The notes under the pieces are model-generated. The model was not told the origin of the DNA. It did no database searches and saw only the letters and a list, made by a program, of their open reading frames with translations. From the NCBI GenBank assembly GCA_016185205.1, contig JACPOA010000010.1:1-48094 (forward strand): DNA of 48,094 nucleotides, read 5' to 3'. Source of the stretch: Hyphomicrobiales bacterium. GTDB lineage: Bacteria > Pseudomonadota > Alphaproteobacteria > Rhizobiales > Xanthobacteraceae. Position numbers and translations under genes: made by a program. Shown in pieces: positions 46,198 to 48,094 of this stretch (position 1 is the stretch's first letter; the number at the start of each line of letters is the position of its first letter).

Positions 46198-46593
46198 TCA
46201 AGGCTTTGGGGCCACGTAAAACGTGCCTTCCACCTCGAAAATATCGTCCTGATTGAGCCTTGCCACCTCGACGATGGTGCGCGGCGGATAGGGCCCGCCC
46301 GCCCACAGCTCCTCCTGCACCTTGTTCACCAGCGGGCGTAACGCTGCCATGTCAGTGACATAGACGGTCAGCCGCACGCAATCCGTGAGGCTGGCGCCCT
46401 CCGATTGCGCGATGGTTTTCATGTTCGTAAAAGCCCGCCGTATGCGCGCTTCCTCGGAGCCGAGCATGGCATTGCTCGCCGGATCGATGCCGCGCATGCC
46501 GGCCACGAAAACGAAATCGCCGGCACGTGCGCCCAGGCTCCAGGTGCCGGTCGGCGCAATGGCGCCCTTCGGGGAAAGGATTTTGACGCCCAT
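46198..46593 (-). CDS. RidA-family protein
   Basis: A 131-residue RidA/YjgF/Rid-family protein. The conserved arginine for imine deamination is in YPPRTIVEVARLNQ, and FVFVAGMRGIDPASN, AFTNMKTIAQSEGAS and VRLTVYVTDM are family regions. RidA destroys reactive enamine/imine intermediates such as 2-aminoacrylate. It sits between bolA (6-base gap) and grxD (107-base gap), a place usually empty or occupied by other genes. The arginine suggests activity, although Rid subgroups differ and the exact group is not assigned. Confidence 0.86.
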   Translation of the reverse strand: MGVKILSPKGAIAPTGTWSLGARAGDFVFVAGMRGIDPASNAMLGSEEARIRRAFTNMKTIAQSEGASLTDCVRLTVYVTDMAALRPLVNKVQEELWAGGPYPPRTIVEVARLNQDDIFEVEGTFYVAPKP

Positions 46594-46599
46594 AAAAAG

Positions 46600-46830
46600 T
46601 TACGGCGTGCCGGTCTGCAGCGCGAGCGCGTGCAGCACGCCGCCCATCTGACCTTTCAGCGCCTCATAGACCAGCTGATGCTGCTGCACCCGCGATTTGC
46701 CCTTGAACGAGGGCGCGATCACGGTGGCGGCGTAATGGTCGCCATCGCCGGCCAGATCGCGGATCGTCACCTCGGCGTCCGGAATGCGCACCTTGATCAG
46801 CCGCTCGATTTCACCGGCATCCATTGCCAT
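46600..46830 (-). CDS. bolA: BolA-like protein (IbaG type)
   Basis: A 76-residue BolA-family protein: IERLIKVRIPDAEVTIRDL, HYAATVIAPSFKGKSRVQQH, QLVYEALKGQMG and LHALALQT. The short length and IAPSFKGKSRV motif point to the IbaG/BolA2 class that pairs with monothiol glutaredoxin. ATG 46830 has GAGGAG upstream; the longer open frame beyond it is not supported. It begins the bolA-ridA-grxD group. PurL and other usual neighbours are not in the window. Confidence 0.93.
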   Translation of the reverse strand: MAMDAGEIERLIKVRIPDAEVTIRDLAGDGDHYAATVIAPSFKGKSRVQQHQLVYEALKGQMGGVLHALALQTGTP

Positions 46831-46991
46831 TTCGACTCTCCTCGCGCGGCACCCCTCGCGAATCCGCGACGCCCATTCCAGCGTTATTTGCGCCCAAATA
46901 ATTCCGGATGACAATATCCGAAACGGAATTACCATGACCCCAGGTGCTCCTCCAAGACGCACACCGAAAAAAGCAAAAACGGGGAAAACCC

Positions 46992-47897
46992 ATGACAACG
47001 CAGCGAACTCGATTGCACTGGGTATTTTGGCTGGGCGCAGCCGCGCTCGCCGTCGCCACGCTGACGGAACCCGCCACCGCCCAAGTGACGGCCGAGCAGC
47101 AGAGCGCCATTCGCTCGAACTGCCGCTCCGATTTCATGTCGAAATGCTCCGACGTCACTCCCGGCGGCAAGGATGCGCTCGTCTGCCTACAAAAGAACGT
47201 GGCAAGCCTGTCTCCCGGTTGCAAAACCGCCGTGAGCGCGACCATCCCAGCACCCGCCCCGGTGCAAGCCGCTCCCGCCCAAGCGGCCCCCGCTCAGGCT
47301 GCCCCAGTTCAAGCAGCACCAGCGCAAGCGGCGCCGCCCGCACCTGCGCGGCCGGCCATCACAGCCGCGCCGCCGCCGCCCATCGTTAAACCGCCGCAGG
47401 CACAGAAGCCGGCAACAGCGCCGAAACAGCCCGTTGCCGCGCCGCCGAAACAGGCCGTGATCGCCCCGCCGGCAGCCACCCCGCCCGCCGAAGTTGCGCC
47501 CGCTCCCACCGAACAACAAATGAAGGCGATCAGGTTCACCTGCCGCCGCGAGTTCGCCAACAATTGCCGCGGCGTGCCGCCGGGCGGCGCGGAGGCTATC
47601 GCTTGCCTGCAGCGCAACCCCGGCAAGCTCACGCCGGATTGCAAGATGTCGCTCGCCGCGCTCGGCGATGCGATGCCGCCCGCCGCCGGCCCGCTGCCGC
47701 CGCCAGCGACCCGCACGCCCAACGCGCCGGTCGTCATGACCGCCGTCATCGGGCGGGCCTGCATGCGCGATCTGCTCCTGCACTGCCGCGATATCAAAGT
47801 CGGCGACGGCAGGAAGATCGCCTGCCTCATGGAGCGCGGGCCCGCGCTGGCGCCGCTGTGCAAGGCGGCGTTGAACATCACGGAACCGGTGCGGTGA
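46992..47897 (+). CDS. Exported protein with three Cys-rich repeats and a Pro/Ala/Gln linker
   Basis: A 301-residue protein with a signal peptide (WVFWLGAAALAVATLTEPATA, cut near TAQ). Three cysteine-rich modules of the Golgi-protein (Cys_rich_FGFR) type are seen: NCRSDFMSKCSDVTPGGKD...CLQKN...SPGCK, then TCRREFANNCRGVPPGG...CLQRNPGKLTPDCK, then ACMRDLLLHCRDIKVGDG...CLMERGPALAPLCK. Modules 1 and 2 are joined by about 95 residues rich in Ala, Pro and Gln, including five or more AQAAP repeats. The modules probably form disulfides in the periplasm. The function is unknown. GGGGA lies shortly before ATG 46992. The direct repeats in the linker are coding, not a DNA repeat family. Confidence 0.83.
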   Translation: MTTQRTRLHWVFWLGAAALAVATLTEPATAQVTAEQQSAIRSNCRSDFMSKCSDVTPGGKDALVCLQKNVASLSPGCKTAVSATIPAPAPVQAAPAQAAPAQAAPVQAAPAQAAPPAPARPAITAAPPPPIVKPPQAQKPATAPKQPVAAPPKQAVIAPPAATPPAEVAPAPTEQQMKAIRFTCRREFANNCRGVPPGGAEAIACLQRNPGKLTPDCKMSLAALGDAMPPAAGPLPPPATRTPNAPVVMTAVIGRACMRDLLLHCRDIKVGDGRKIACLMERGPALAPLCKAALNITEPVR

Positions 47898-47966
47898 GAA
47901 AAGCGTCTTCCGTTTGAATCGACGCGTGATCGCGCCGCGAACTCTTAATGCCCCCTCCCCCTTGTG

Positions 47967-48094
47967 GGCAGGGCTATCGCATGTTCAGGAGCATATCGAC
48001 GAGGAAGCTGTCGTCCCAGGCAGCCCGTTTGAGTTTGCCTCGCAAAGAGATCTTTGTGTCGGGATGAGCGCGAGCGATATTGAGTGCAAGTCGC
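47967..48094. repeat. Interspersed repeat, copy B (truncated by the window end)
   Basis: It is identical over all 128 visible bases to 32647-32774. A C-rich stretch CCCCTCCCCCTTG precedes it, and with GGGCAGGG it could form a hairpin. It lies 69 bases after the Cys-rich protein's stop codon. Whether it also carries a complete DUF559 frame cannot be seen. Confidence 0.92.

Noticed and set aside
47270-47340. Short direct repeats (CAAGCGGCCC-like) near the right end
   Set aside because: They encode the Ala/Pro/Gln linker of the Cys-rich protein and follow its reading frame.

Overview
The window looks like chromosome from a high-GC alphaproteobacterium of the order Hyphomicrobiales (Rhizobiales), nearest in style to Bradyrhizobium, Xanthobacter or Pseudolabrys relatives. 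Pointers are a BcsS-family protein, a cox-type molybdenum hydroxylase cluster, a livHMG-F operon carrying an extra small membrane protein, monothiol glutaredoxin/BolA genes, GGAAC-type (EcfG-like) promoter sequence, and several palindromic interspersed repeats of kinds common in that group. No rRNA or tRNA gene, CRISPR array or IS transposase was seen. Genes are tightly packed, with many 4-base ATGA overlaps and several convergent pairs whose stop codons overlap.

Layout. 1-1061: an ORF-less group II intron on the minus strand, inserted just after a terminator-like hairpin, then a palindromic repeat and gene-free DNA. 1062-4832: a trimeric autotransporter adhesin, a DUF488 protein, a fosmidomycin-resistance-like MFS transporter and a BcsS-like outer membrane protein. 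4829-8402: a minus-strand tripartite ABC efflux operon (permease, ATPase, HlyD-type lipoprotein) headed by a TetR regulator with its palindromic operator. 8507-13837: a DUF4189 protein, then maturation genes for a molybdenum hydroxylase (coxD, coxE, two half-size XdhC proteins, and a MoeA-like/MobA-like fusion). 13930-19455: an inserted block with an extradiol dioxygenase-like VOC protein, a hydroxypyruvate-reductase-like dehydrogenase, serine-glyoxylate aminotransferase, a ketopantoate-reductase-like protein and a divergent XRE/DUF2083 short-chain-acyl-type regulator. 19519-23902: coxG and coxSLM, the structural genes of a form II (AYRGAGR) CO-dehydrogenase-like enzyme. 24052-29271: PcaD-like and PcaC-like enzymes, an FMN reductase-like protein, an unknown membrane protein, an AraC regulator, two tiny genes (Q/G/P-rich 60 aa and a 27-aa membrane peptide) sharing a possible bidirectional stress promoter, and a sterol-desaturase-family hydroxylase. 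29424-35454: the liv branched-chain amino acid/amide ABC operon with a DUF559 nuclease-fold ORF spliced between livG and livF. 35522-42821: ccdA, a P1-family peptidase, a DadA-like oxidase, a broken transporter gene, rpe, purB, murI and a TerC-family gene. 43067-47897: rpsD with promoter and terminator, two paralogous two-helix membrane proteins, a Tat-exported metallo-hydrolase, the grxD-ridA-bolA group and a triple Cys-rich-repeat exported protein. The last 128 bases repeat, without mismatch, the start of the element inside the liv operon.

How genes work together. The coxSLM structural genes need MCD cofactor and active-site maturation; the coxD/coxE/XdhC/MoeA-MobA block can supply both, although about 5.7 kb of other genes now separates the two blocks. 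PcaD/PcaC-like enzymes, a VOC dioxygenase-like protein and an FMN reductase beside a form II enzyme make an aromatic or heterocyclic hydroxylation role as plausible as CO oxidation. The most unusual items are the DUF559 element inside livG-livF with a second identical copy at the window end, the ORF-less intron at a terminator hairpin, the divergent tiny-gene pair with a palindromic GGAAC promoter, and the tandem small membrane protein genes after rpsD.
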